From Gammaproteobacteria bacterium (GTDB lineage Bacteria; Pseudomonadota; Gammaproteobacteria; Steroidobacterales; Steroidobacteraceae), in the NCBI GenBank assembly GCA_005878095.1, contig VBNH01000095.1, positions 1 through 36,566 on the forward strand: a DNA stretch of 36,566 nt, in the 5' to 3' direction. Each line of letters starts with the position of its first letter. The stretch's first letter is position 1. A program made the translations under genes and the position numbers. This document shows, one piece after another, positions 7,881 through 15,392 of the stretch. The notes beneath the pieces were generated by a model. The model was not told the DNA's origin, searched no databases, and saw only the letters and a program-made list of their open reading frames with translations.

Positions 7881-8336
7881 CTATCCTCCGATCCGCGGCG
7901 CATCGAGATTTTCGAGCTCTGCGAGCACGTCGGAGATGAATTTCCCCCGATGCCGTGGCTCTACAACCACCTGAACGGTCGTGTCGAAACGCTGACAGGT
8001 GCGCCGATACGACCAGGCGTAAACGTCCGCCAGCGGCCCGACCTCGTTGAGCTCATAGACCGCGATCGTCGCCTTGAGGTAGGTGTCCTGATCCACGTCC
8101 ACGAAGGACTGCGGTACGTAGTCCCCGCGGACCAGCGGAATGGTCGAGGCGAGGCGCGCAGTGCGTTTGTTCACGTCGACGAAGGCCTGAAGATACGAAA
8201 GGTGCACGAGCAGGAAGAAGCTCTGCTCGAACGGATTCGTAATTGCCCGTCCTTTCTCCAGCAGCGAGAGCAGGAGCCTCGTCAGCCTCTCTCGGCCGTC
8301 CAGCGGCGCATACGTGGTGCCGCCCACCCGGATGCG
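7881..8336 (-). pseudogene. Fic-family protein, 5'-truncated
   Basis: The fragment matches the middle and end of Fic-domain proteins: VGGTTYAPLDGRERL, NPFEQSFFLLVHLSYL, then the Fic motif as QAFVDVNKRTAR, and a C-terminal DVLAELENLDAPRIGG. Fic enzymes usually transfer AMP to target proteins through the His of HxFx(D/E)GN; here the equivalent residue is Gln, as in some members of this subgroup. No start codon with homology lies upstream: an in-frame stop occurs at about 8397 and the intervening residues do not fit the family. The N-terminal half is lost at the junction with the FAD-enzyme scrap. Confidence 0.65.
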
Positions 8337-8443
8337 TGGTTCTTCGACGGCGGGCTGCCGGGCTACTCCTGGTACGTCCCCAAGGAGCGGGCTGCCTCAA
8401 CGTCGGCATCGGCGGCATCGCCGACCGCATGAGGCAGCACGGG
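8325..8443 (+). pseudogene. Fragment of an FAD-dependent oxidoreductase (geranylgeranyl reductase/halogenase-like)
   Basis: One frame reads HPDAWFFDGGLPGYSWYVPK and the next, after a one-base shift near 8390, GCLNVGIGGIADRMRQHG. Together they match the segment PGYxWxVPKxxGxLNVGIGG of FAD-dependent oxidoreductases. Only about 40 residues remain. It overlaps the broken 5' end of the Fic remnant and runs into the LacI remnant, so three unrelated genes meet within about 120 bases. Confidence 0.5.
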
Positions 8444-9376
8444 GCCGGGAGCGAGCTCGTGCCGCGCCACAAGCGCGAAGAGATCGCGAAGCTCGCGAGC
8501 GAGAGCGGCTACGTGCTGAATACCACCGCGCGCAATCTGCGCCTGAAGCGCACGCAGGCCTTGAGCGTCGTGGTCCCCCTGGAGGCGGGCCAGATGCTGC
8601 GCGACCCCTGCCGCTTCGAGATGCTCGGGCACCTCGCCGAGGAGATCACGCGGCGCGGCTACGGGATGTTGCTGCAGAAGGCCACGACGCCGATCGAGGA
8701 CTCACTGGAGGAGCTGGCCGGCTCGGGGCGCTCGGACGGGATCGTGGTCCTCGGGCAAAGCACGCAACACGTCGCTCTGACGAAGGTGGCGGCGCGTTAT
8801 CGCCCGCTGGTCGTCTGGGGAGCTCACGCCCGCAAGCAGTCGTACTGCACCGTGGGAACGGAGAACGGGGCGGGCGCGCGGGCCGCGGTGGAGCATCTGC
8901 TGCAGACCGGGCGACGCAATATCGTATTCATCGGGGATACCGACGTTCCGGAAGTGCAGCAGCGTTACGAGGGCTACCGCGACGCGCTCGCGGCGGCGCC
9001 GTCCGGTACCGCGGGGGCGCGCCTGCTCCGGGCCACGGCGCAGACGGTCTACGAGGCCATGCAGGTGTACGTGCGCGAGGAGCCCGAGTTCGACGCAGTT
9101 TTCGCCGCCAACGATCTGATCGCGATCAGCGCGGTGCGCGCGCTCAGCGCCTCGGGCCGGGCCGTGCCGCAGGACGTGGCCATGGTGGGCTTCGACGATA
9201 TCCCCACGGCCGCGCACAGCAGTCCGGCCCTGACCACGGTGCGCCAGGACCTGCGCCGCGGCGCCGAGCTGCTCGTCGGGCTGCTGCTGCAGCGTCTCAA
9301 GGGCGAAGAAACCGCCTCGCAGGTGCTGCCGGCCGAGCTCATCGTGCGCGAGTCGAGTGCCCCGCGCCAGAATTAG
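8429..9376 (+). pseudogene. LacI-family regulator lacking its helix-turn-helix
   Basis: From SELVPRHKREEIAKLASE the frame matches LacI-family proteins from the end of the DNA-binding domain through the hinge (NTTARNLRLKRTQ) and the whole periplasmic-binding-like ligand domain, including VFAANDLIAISAVRAL and VAMVGFDDIP, to the stop. The N-terminal helices that bind DNA are missing, replaced by oxidoreductase-derived codons. ATG 8429 could still give a 315-residue protein able to bind ligand and perhaps dimerise, but not a normal repressor. It points the same way as the catabolic operon but is separated from it by the intact LacI gene on the other strand. Confidence 0.65.
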
Positions 9377-9426
9377 CGCCGATCCAAGAGCGGTCGAGTC
9401 ACGCGGAGGTCTCCAGTGCAGCAGTC

Positions 9427-10458
9427 TCAGCGTGACCGCGAAGGCGGCGCCGTCGAGCCGCGCACGACCAACGACGGTTGCAGCTGCACCGACGGGAGCA
9501 CGGTCTTCGGATCGCGCATCTTCCGCAGTAGTAGCAGGGCCGCCTGATTACCCATCTCGGTCAGCGGGATCCGCAGGGTAGTTAGCGGGGGTGCGAAGTG
9601 CTCGGCGAACGGCATGTCGTTGTAGCCGGTCACCGAGACGTCCGCAGGGCATTTCAGACCGGCGGCGTCGAGAGCGGCGTAGCATCCCAGCGCCAGCAGA
9701 TCGTTCGCGGCGACGATGGCGGTGAACCGGCGTTTGCTCTGAATCAGGCTCTGACAGGCGGTGCTGCCGGCGTCACTCGTCAGGGACCTGCACTCATACA
9801 TGATGCGCGGATCGGCCTTCAGGCGGTGAGCTGTCATGGCCTCACGGAATCCCTCGTGCCGCGACTTGCTGGTGGAGGCATTGAGTGGCCCACCAACGTA
9901 GGCAAGCTTACGATGGCCGAGCTCGACCAAATGCTCCACTGCAAGACGAATTCCGTAGGAATCGTTGGTCACGACGCTCGTCGCGGTCGCGCCCGAGATG
10001 GTGCGATTGACGAGCACGAACGGTACCAGGCGCTTGCGGCACTCAGCGACGATGTCGTCGTTGAGCAGCGCGGTTGCGAGTATGAGTCCGTCGACCTGAC
10101 GGGAATACAGGGAATCGAGCACGATGCGCTCGGTCTCCATGGAATTGTCCGTATCCGCGAGGACCGTGACATAACCCTCCGTGCCCATGGTCCGCTCCAC
10201 CGCGCGCACGATGGGCGGAAAGACCGGGTTGGTCAGGTCCGGGACGATGACCCCGATCGTGAACGACCGGCTGGTCTTGAGGCCAACCGCCATCGAATTG
10301 CGCCGGTAACCCAGCGCCTCTGCGATGTGGAGGATATCGGTCGCGACCTTCCCGGAGACCAGCGAGCGAGTCTGGGCATTGAGCACTCGCGAGACGGTCG
10401 AGTGATGGACGCCCGCGCGCCTGGCAATCTCCTTGATGCCGGAAGGATTCTTGCGCAT
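9427..10458 (-). CDS. LacI-family transcriptional regulator
   Basis: This 343-residue protein has an intact N-terminal helix-turn-helix (GIKEIARRAGVHHSTVSRVLN, about residues 7-27), hinge, and a ligand-binding domain with IGVIVPDLTNPVFP, VDGLILATA, AIVAANDLLALGCY and VSVTGYNDMPFAEHF. The start MRKNPSG is chosen because it fits family length; the open frame to 10611 reads antisense through the operator and promoter. It diverges from the catabolic operon, and the 18-bp palindrome in the shared region is its likely operator. It probably represses the operon until a pathway metabolite binds, and may regulate itself. Confidence 0.93.
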   Translation of the reverse strand: MRKNPSGIKEIARRAGVHHSTVSRVLNAQTRSLVSGKVATDILHIAEALGYRRNSMAVGLKTSRSFTIGVIVPDLTNPVFPPIVRAVERTMGTEGYVTVLADTDNSMETERIVLDSLYSRQVDGLILATALLNDDIVAECRKRLVPFVLVNRTISGATATSVVTNDSYGIRLAVEHLVELGHRKLAYVGGPLNASTSKSRHEGFREAMTAHRLKADPRIMYECRSLTSDAGSTACQSLIQSKRRFTAIVAANDLLALGCYAALDAAGLKCPADVSVTGYNDMPFAEHFAPPLTTLRIPLTEMGNQAALLLLRKMRDPKTVLPSVQLQPSLVVRGSTAPPSRSR

Positions 10459-10576
10459 AGGTCGGAAAAGAATAGGGTATTGCCGTGGGAGCGACAACCG
10501 CGCACGACGCCTTGGTGCCGGCGTTGGCACCCGGTGACGTGGGCGCGCGGCGCGCGCCGGACGGAGCGGAAAAGGC

Positions 10577-10604
10577 TTGCACACCGAGGCTGATGACGTA
10601 TAGT
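10577..10604 (+). promoter_or_regulatory. Sigma70-type promoter of the catabolic operon
   Basis: TTGCAC (10577-10582), a 16-base spacer and TATAGT (10599-10604) form a good vegetative promoter. The palindromic operator begins at the next base, so repressor binding would cover the transcription start. Confidence 0.65.
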
Positions 10605-10622
10605 AATGCACACGTGTGCATT
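10605..10622 (+). promoter_or_regulatory. LacI-type operator, perfect 18-bp palindrome
   Basis: AATGCACACGTGTGCATT is a perfect inverted repeat with a central CG, the form recognised by LacI-family dimers. It starts immediately after the -10 box and lies 25 bases before the first start codon of the operon. The intact LacI gene diverges from the same region. Confidence 0.75.
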
Positions 10623-10646
10623 CATGATGGCTGCGAGGCTACCGAT

Positions 10647-11585
10647 ATGACCACCGACCAGACGCTGCGGCGATACCGGCTCGGCTGGATCGGCACCGGC
10701 CGCATGGGCTACGCGATGGCTGCGCGCTTGTTGCACGCCGGCTGTCAGGTGGTGGTCTACAACCGGACGCGGGCCAAAGCGGAGCCACTCGCGGCACTGG
10801 GTGCCTCGATCGTCGATTCGGCAGCCGCGCTAGCCGGTTGCGACATCGTGTTTACCAGCGTCTCCACCTCCGATGATCTGATCAGCGTGATCACCGGTCC
10901 GCGCGGCCTGCTGACTGGCCAGCAGACACCGAAGCTACTTGTCGATACCTCGAGCGTTTCCGAAGAGGCATCGGCCAAGATGCGCGCCGCAGCAGCCAAG
11001 CGCGGGACCCAGATGCTCGCGGCGCCCGTCAGCGGCAACGCCAAGGTCGTCGAGACCGGCAAACTGACGCTGGTGGTGTCCGGGCCGGCAGATGCATACA
11101 AGATGGCGCTGCCCTTCCTCGACAAGCTGGGTGCCGGCGTGACGTACGTCGGCGAAGGGGAACTGGCCCGCATCGTCAAGATTTGCCACAACCTGCTGCT
11201 GGGTGTGATTACCCAGTGCCTCGCAGAGATCACCGTGCTCGCCCAGAAGGCGGGCGTTCCCCGCAGTGCACTCCTGGATTTCATCAATCACAGCGTCATG
11301 GGTTCACAGTTCACCACGTACAAGGCTCCCGCCTTCGTGAACCTCGATTTCAAGCCGACCTTCACAGCACCTTTGCTACGCAAGGACCTCGACCTCGGCC
11401 TGGCCGCCGGCAGGAAGTTAGGCGTGCCGCTGCCCCTCGTGCAGCTCACGTGCGATCTCGTGCAGCAGGTGATCGATCAGGGTGAAACGGAGCGGGATTT
11501 CGCCGTCCTCCTGCTGCGGGCCGCGAAGTCGGCGGGCATCGAATTGCAGCCTGAAAACAAGGTCGTGGACGACGGCTTGCACTGA
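10647..11585 (+). CDS. NAD(P)-dependent beta-hydroxyacid dehydrogenase (3-hydroxyisobutyrate dehydrogenase family)
   Basis: A 312-residue cytoplasmic enzyme, first gene of the operon. It has the Rossmann motif GWIGTGRMGYAMA (residues 12-24), the substrate loop DTSSVS (100-105) and the catalytic Lys178 in KICHN. Family members oxidise 3-hydroxyacids to semialdehydes or reduce tartronate semialdehyde. The usual GG of the second glycine motif is SGNAK here, a small departure. ATG 10647 fits the family; the longer frame to 10485 would include the operator. With the aldehyde dehydrogenase further down, it could feed a semialdehyde intermediate, though the substrate is unknown. Confidence 0.9.
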   Translation: MTTDQTLRRYRLGWIGTGRMGYAMAARLLHAGCQVVVYNRTRAKAEPLAALGASIVDSAAALAGCDIVFTSVSTSDDLISVITGPRGLLTGQQTPKLLVDTSSVSEEASAKMRAAAAKRGTQMLAAPVSGNAKVVETGKLTLVVSGPADAYKMALPFLDKLGAGVTYVGEGELARIVKICHNLLLGVITQCLAEITVLAQKAGVPRSALLDFINHSVMGSQFTTYKAPAFVNLDFKPTFTAPLLRKDLDLGLAAGRKLGVPLPLVQLTCDLVQQVIDQGETERDFAVLLLRAAKSAGIELQPENKVVDDGLH

Positions 11586-11593
11586 GCGTCGGC

Positions 11594-12994
11594 ATGAGCG
11601 CCCGCGACGCAAACGTTCCGCCCGAGGCCACCCGCCGGGCCAAGCCGTTCTACGCGAAGCTGCACAACCAGGTGATCGTTGCGATCGTCGCCGCGATCAT
11701 CGCGGGCGCGGCGTGGCCGAGCGTGGCAGTGACGTTGAAGCCACTCGGCGAGGGCTTCATCAAGCTGCTCAGCATGATGATCGCGCCCATCGTGTTCTGC
11801 ATCATCGTGTCGGGCATCGCGGGAATGGGCAACGCAGGTCACGTCGCCCGAACGGCGGTCAGGTCGCTCGTCTACTTTTACGTTGTGTCTGCGCTGGCAC
11901 TGCTGCTGGGCCTCATCGCGGCAAACCTCATACCGGCGGGCGCGGGCCTCAACGCGGATCCGAAGGCGATCGACACCTCGAGCATCTCCGGCTACGTGAC
12001 GGCGGCCAAGGACCAGGGCGTTGTATCGTTCCTGCTGAATATCATTCCCAACACCATGATCGACGCCTTCGCGAAAGGCGCCATTCTGCAGGTCATGCTG
12101 GTCGCAGTGCTGTTCGGCCTGGCGCTCATCGTGCTCGGCGAGCGCGCGAGCATGGTATCCAATCTGGTCGACCAGCTCACCAAGGTCGTGTTCTCGATCG
12201 TGGAGATGATCGTCGCGCTGTCGCCCATCGGAGCTTTCGGCGCCATGGCTTTCACCGTCGGCCGATTCGGGCTCCACTCGCTGCTGCCACTGTTGAAACT
12301 CATTCTCGTCTTCTACGGCACGTGTGTTGTATTCATGCTGCTCGTGCTTGTGCCCATCGCGCGGCGGGTCGGTTTCAGCGTCCGGAAGTTCTGCCGCTAC
12401 ATTGTGGAGGAACTCCTGCTCGTGCTTGCCACGGCCAATTCGGAAGCGATGATGCCGCGCCTGATGGAGAAGCTGGAGCGCTTGGGGGTGCGCAAGTCGG
12501 TGGTCGGCTTGGTCGTTCCCACGGGCTACTCGTTCAACCTGGCGGGCAGCTGCATCTACTTCACACTATGCGTGGTCTTTATCGCGCAGGCCACCAACAC
12601 TCCGCTGCCCCTGCAGCGTCAGGTTGTGATTCTGCTCGTCACGATGCTGATGTCCAAGGGCGCGACCGGCTTTACCGGAGCCGGGTTCGTGGTGCTGGCC
12701 GCCACCCTGTCAGCGATGCCGGACATACCAATGGCCGGCCTGGCCCTGCTGCTCGGCATCGATCCGTTCATGCAACGCGGACGCGGCCTCACGAATTACA
12801 TCGGCAACGGCATTGCAGCAATCGCCATCGCCGGGTGGGAGAAGGACCTCGACGTCGCCGAACTCAACCGTCGGCTCGATCGGGGTCCGGATGCCGACTT
12901 CTCCGCAGCGCTGGGTGTCCCGGCGGCGGAGGCGGCACGGGCGTCGGAGGCCGGCAAGGCCGCAACGATCGGGTCCGAAAGACGGTCCGGGTAA
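11594..12994 (+). CDS. Dicarboxylate/amino acid:cation symporter (DAACS family, DctA-like)
   Basis: A 466-residue inner-membrane protein starting 9 bases after the previous stop. It shows the family's two re-entrant hairpins and core motifs: TANSEAMMPRL (about 280-290), PTGYSFNLAGS (309-319), SKGATGF (354-360), and GLTNYIGNG (398-406). In most relatives the TM7 motif is N(L/M)DGT; here it is NLAGS, so the Asp that helps hold one sodium ion is Ala (317). The TM8 segment FMQRGRG also differs from the usual FMSEARA. Substrate or ion coupling may thus differ from C4-dicarboxylates. It probably imports what the TonB receptor brings across the outer membrane. Confidence 0.9.
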   Translation: MSARDANVPPEATRRAKPFYAKLHNQVIVAIVAAIIAGAAWPSVAVTLKPLGEGFIKLLSMMIAPIVFCIIVSGIAGMGNAGHVARTAVRSLVYFYVVSALALLLGLIAANLIPAGAGLNADPKAIDTSSISGYVTAAKDQGVVSFLLNIIPNTMIDAFAKGAILQVMLVAVLFGLALIVLGERASMVSNLVDQLTKVVFSIVEMIVALSPIGAFGAMAFTVGRFGLHSLLPLLKLILVFYGTCVVFMLLVLVPIARRVGFSVRKFCRYIVEELLLVLATANSEAMMPRLMEKLERLGVRKSVVGLVVPTGYSFNLAGSCIYFTLCVVFIAQATNTPLPLQRQVVILLVTMLMSKGATGFTGAGFVVLAATLSAMPDIPMAGLALLLGIDPFMQRGRGLTNYIGNGIAAIAIAGWEKDLDVAELNRRLDRGPDADFSAALGVPAAEAARASEAGKAATIGSERRSG

Positions 12995-13049
12995 GTGCCC
13001 TAGCAGGAACCGGTTGCGGAACCACACACGGATCGCTGGAGGGGGCTAT

Positions 13050-15284
13050 ATGCGCGATTCGCTTAGTCAAGCCGTTGCCGGGCGGACGGCGCGCGGATTT
13101 CCGGTACCAGCGGGCGTGATTACTCTCGCGCTAGGCGCGGCGGTCGTCTTCGGCGCCACGGCGTCGGTGGCGGCGGAGCCCACGGCAGCGTCGGCAGGAA
13201 CCGCGGGTACGGTCGCGCTCGAGGAAATCGTCGTCACCGCGCGCAAGCGCAGTGAGAATCTGCTCGATATCCCGGCCTCGATTGCCGCCATTCCCGATAC
13301 GGTCATCAAAGAAGCGCACATCACGCAGCTCGATGACATCGGCGGGATGGTCTCGAACCTCAACCTGTTCGAGGCGCACGACAACTCGCCGGCCGTGACG
13401 ATGCGCGGTGTGGGCGCGTTCGAGGTGGTGCAGGGCGTCGGCTTTTACGCGAACGACGTGCAGCTGTTCGAAGGTCAGACCGTAAGGCCCAACGACATTG
13501 CGCGCATCGAGGTCCTGAAGGGCCCGCAGGGCACGCTGTACGGTGGCGCCAACATCGGCGGCGCGATCAAGTATGTGACCAAGGATCCGACCCCGACCTG
13601 GCAGAATGAGGGCACCGTCGAGCTCGGCCAATACAGCACCTGGAACCTCGCCGCGGTGTTGTCGGGGCCGATCACCGACAAGCTCGGCGTGCGCCTGAGC
13701 GCCTACGACGACAACCACGATGGCTACATCCACGACACCTACCACAATACGACGTACGGCAAGGGCTACGACCGTGGCGCACGTCTCACGTTCGTCTATG
13801 AACCGCAGGCGGCGACCAAATTTCGGCTGGCGTTCAATGCCGACGACTACAGTTCGCAGAACCAGAACCTGCTGTACCGCGTGACCGAAGATCCGGGATT
13901 CACCACGCCGTATACCGCCAATGAGTACAAGTACTCGATCGACGACTATTTCAATCCGTCGTTCCTCCGCAAGATAGTCTCGTCGACGCTGCAGATCGAT
14001 CAGCAGCTGAACGACGAGGTGGCGCTCACGGCGATCACGGCCCAGTTCTTTTCCTACAATCGGGGCGTCACCGACTTCGCCAAGAAGCCGATACCGATCG
14101 ACCTGCTGTTCCAGAACGCCGACCACCGTGTCTACAGTCAGGAGGTTCGCTTGGGGTCCACTGGCCACAGCGACCTGGACTGGCTGGTCGGCGCCTTCGC
14201 GCAGTACCACGGCATTGAATTCAACAACGGCGATTGGCTCTATAACGCAGATCCGAACAATCCCCAGATCGTAGGCACCGACAAAGATGTGCAGGACAAG
14301 ATCCAGAAGCAGTATGCCCTGTACGGTGATGTCACCTACCACCTCGGCAGCTGGCAGCTGGAACTCGGCGTGCGGGGCGAGTACTACACCAGCGACGAGA
14401 AGGCCTTCAACGACCAGACGCCGCCTCCGCAGAATCCGCACCTGACCGCGCCGCAGCTGACCGGGCACGAGTTTTCGCCGCGCGTCTCGCTGCAGTACAA
14501 GCTCGGTCCGCAGACGAATGTCTATGGCACGATCGCGCGGGGCTTCGAACCCGCCGACCTTGTCGAACAGAACTTCCGGATCACCCCAATTCGCCCGGAA
14601 ATCGCGACCAGCTACGAATTGGGGGTCAAATCACAACTTCCGCGCGGCGCGCAGTTCACCGCCGCGGTGTTCTACATCGACTACAAGGACCGACTCTACA
14701 ACGTGATGCGGTTGGATCCTGTGCTGAATATCGTCGAAGTCGAAACCAACATCGGGCCGTCACGCAACTACGGCTTCGAGGCGGATTTCTCCGTACCCTT
14801 TTGGAGCGAGTTCAGGCTGAGCGGTGGCGTCGGCACGACCCGCGCGATATGGGGAAATGCGTTCTACGCGGATCCGCAGCTGACGGCGGCCGCACAGGCC
14901 GTGAACCCCGCGGCGCCTCCCGTGATACGCAATATCAACGGGCTTACGGCGCCGTTTACACCGGAGTACTCAGCGAATCTCGCGCTTGAATGGACTCATG
15001 CACTCAGCAACGGCTACAAGCTGGGTGCGAGAATCGATGGCCGGGCGGTCGGGCAGTCTTATTGGGACCCGAATGACTTTGCGAAGCAGGAGCCGTACCA
15101 GCTGCTCAACGTCGGGGCCCACTTCGACGCTGCCAGGTGGACAGTGTCCGCGCACGTCTCGAACGTCACCGGGACAAAGTACAATACGATTTACTGGGAC
15201 GCGTGGGATGTAGGTGCGCCGCACAGCATCGGACGCATCAACCGTCCCCGGACGTTTGTAGCGAGCGGCACCTTCCGCTTCTAG
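13050..15284 (+). CDS. TonB-dependent outer-membrane receptor
   Basis: A 744-residue receptor starting at ATG 13050 behind GGAGGGGG. The signal peptide ends near residue 42 (SVAAEP). The TonB-box-like EEIVVTARKR follows at about 58-67, then the plug (ARIEVLKGPQGTLYGG, about 150-165) and a 22-strand-type barrel ending in a C-terminal Phe (TFVASGTFRF). It imports an outer-membrane-impermeable substrate using energy from TonB-ExbBD. Its place inside a catabolic operon, not beside iron genes, argues for an organic nutrient rather than a siderophore. The open frame upstream to 12813 overlaps the symporter and is not used. Confidence 0.94.
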   Translation: MRDSLSQAVAGRTARGFPVPAGVITLALGAAVVFGATASVAAEPTAASAGTAGTVALEEIVVTARKRSENLLDIPASIAAIPDTVIKEAHITQLDDIGGMVSNLNLFEAHDNSPAVTMRGVGAFEVVQGVGFYANDVQLFEGQTVRPNDIARIEVLKGPQGTLYGGANIGGAIKYVTKDPTPTWQNEGTVELGQYSTWNLAAVLSGPITDKLGVRLSAYDDNHDGYIHDTYHNTTYGKGYDRGARLTFVYEPQAATKFRLAFNADDYSSQNQNLLYRVTEDPGFTTPYTANEYKYSIDDYFNPSFLRKIVSSTLQIDQQLNDEVALTAITAQFFSYNRGVTDFAKKPIPIDLLFQNADHRVYSQEVRLGSTGHSDLDWLVGAFAQYHGIEFNNGDWLYNADPNNPQIVGTDKDVQDKIQKQYALYGDVTYHLGSWQLELGVRGEYYTSDEKAFNDQTPPPQNPHLTAPQLTGHEFSPRVSLQYKLGPQTNVYGTIARGFEPADLVEQNFRITPIRPEIATSYELGVKSQLPRGAQFTAAVFYIDYKDRLYNVMRLDPVLNIVEVETNIGPSRNYGFEADFSVPFWSEFRLSGGVGTTRAIWGNAFYADPQLTAAAQAVNPAAPPVIRNINGLTAPFTPEYSANLALEWTHALSNGYKLGARIDGRAVGQSYWDPNDFAKQEPYQLLNVGAHFDAARWTVSAHVSNVTGTKYNTIYWDAWDVGAPHSIGRINRPRTFVASGTFRF

Positions 15285-15297
15285 CAGGGCTCAGCGG

Positions 15298-15326
15298 GGC
15301 GGGCTGGTTCCACGAACCAGCCCGCC
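15298..15326 (+). terminator. Strong intercistronic hairpin after the TonB receptor
   Basis: A perfect 13-bp stem (GGCGGGCTGGTTC with GAACCAGCCCGCC) closes on CAC, 13 bases after the receptor stop. There is no T-tract, and the next gene follows 66 bases later on the same strand. It may be a partial terminator or an mRNA-stability element that sets different expression levels for the transport and enzyme halves of the operon. Confidence 0.45.
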
Positions 15327-15392
15327 TGGCGGGTCAGTTGTTGGACGCCGGCCATAGTGCGGCGTCCAAGTCCATTGATGAAGGGCCTCTAT

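Noticed and set aside
7563-7903. Minus-strand peptides such as EREGLEPSTPAL and GRDSNPRPRHYETP
   Set aside because: These are well-known false translations of the antisense of CAU-type tRNA sequence; they helped to recognise the tRNA fragment but are not proteins.
9598-10593. 331-codon plus-strand ORF opposite the LacI gene
   Set aside because: Antisense shadow of the regulator caused by high GC; no family motifs.
11482-13119. 545-codon ORF over the symporter
   Set aside because: Arg/Gly/His-rich shadow frame; the symporter frame holds all conserved motifs.
13131-14468. 445-codon minus-strand ORF opposite the TonB receptor
   Set aside because: Antisense shadow without recognisable domains.
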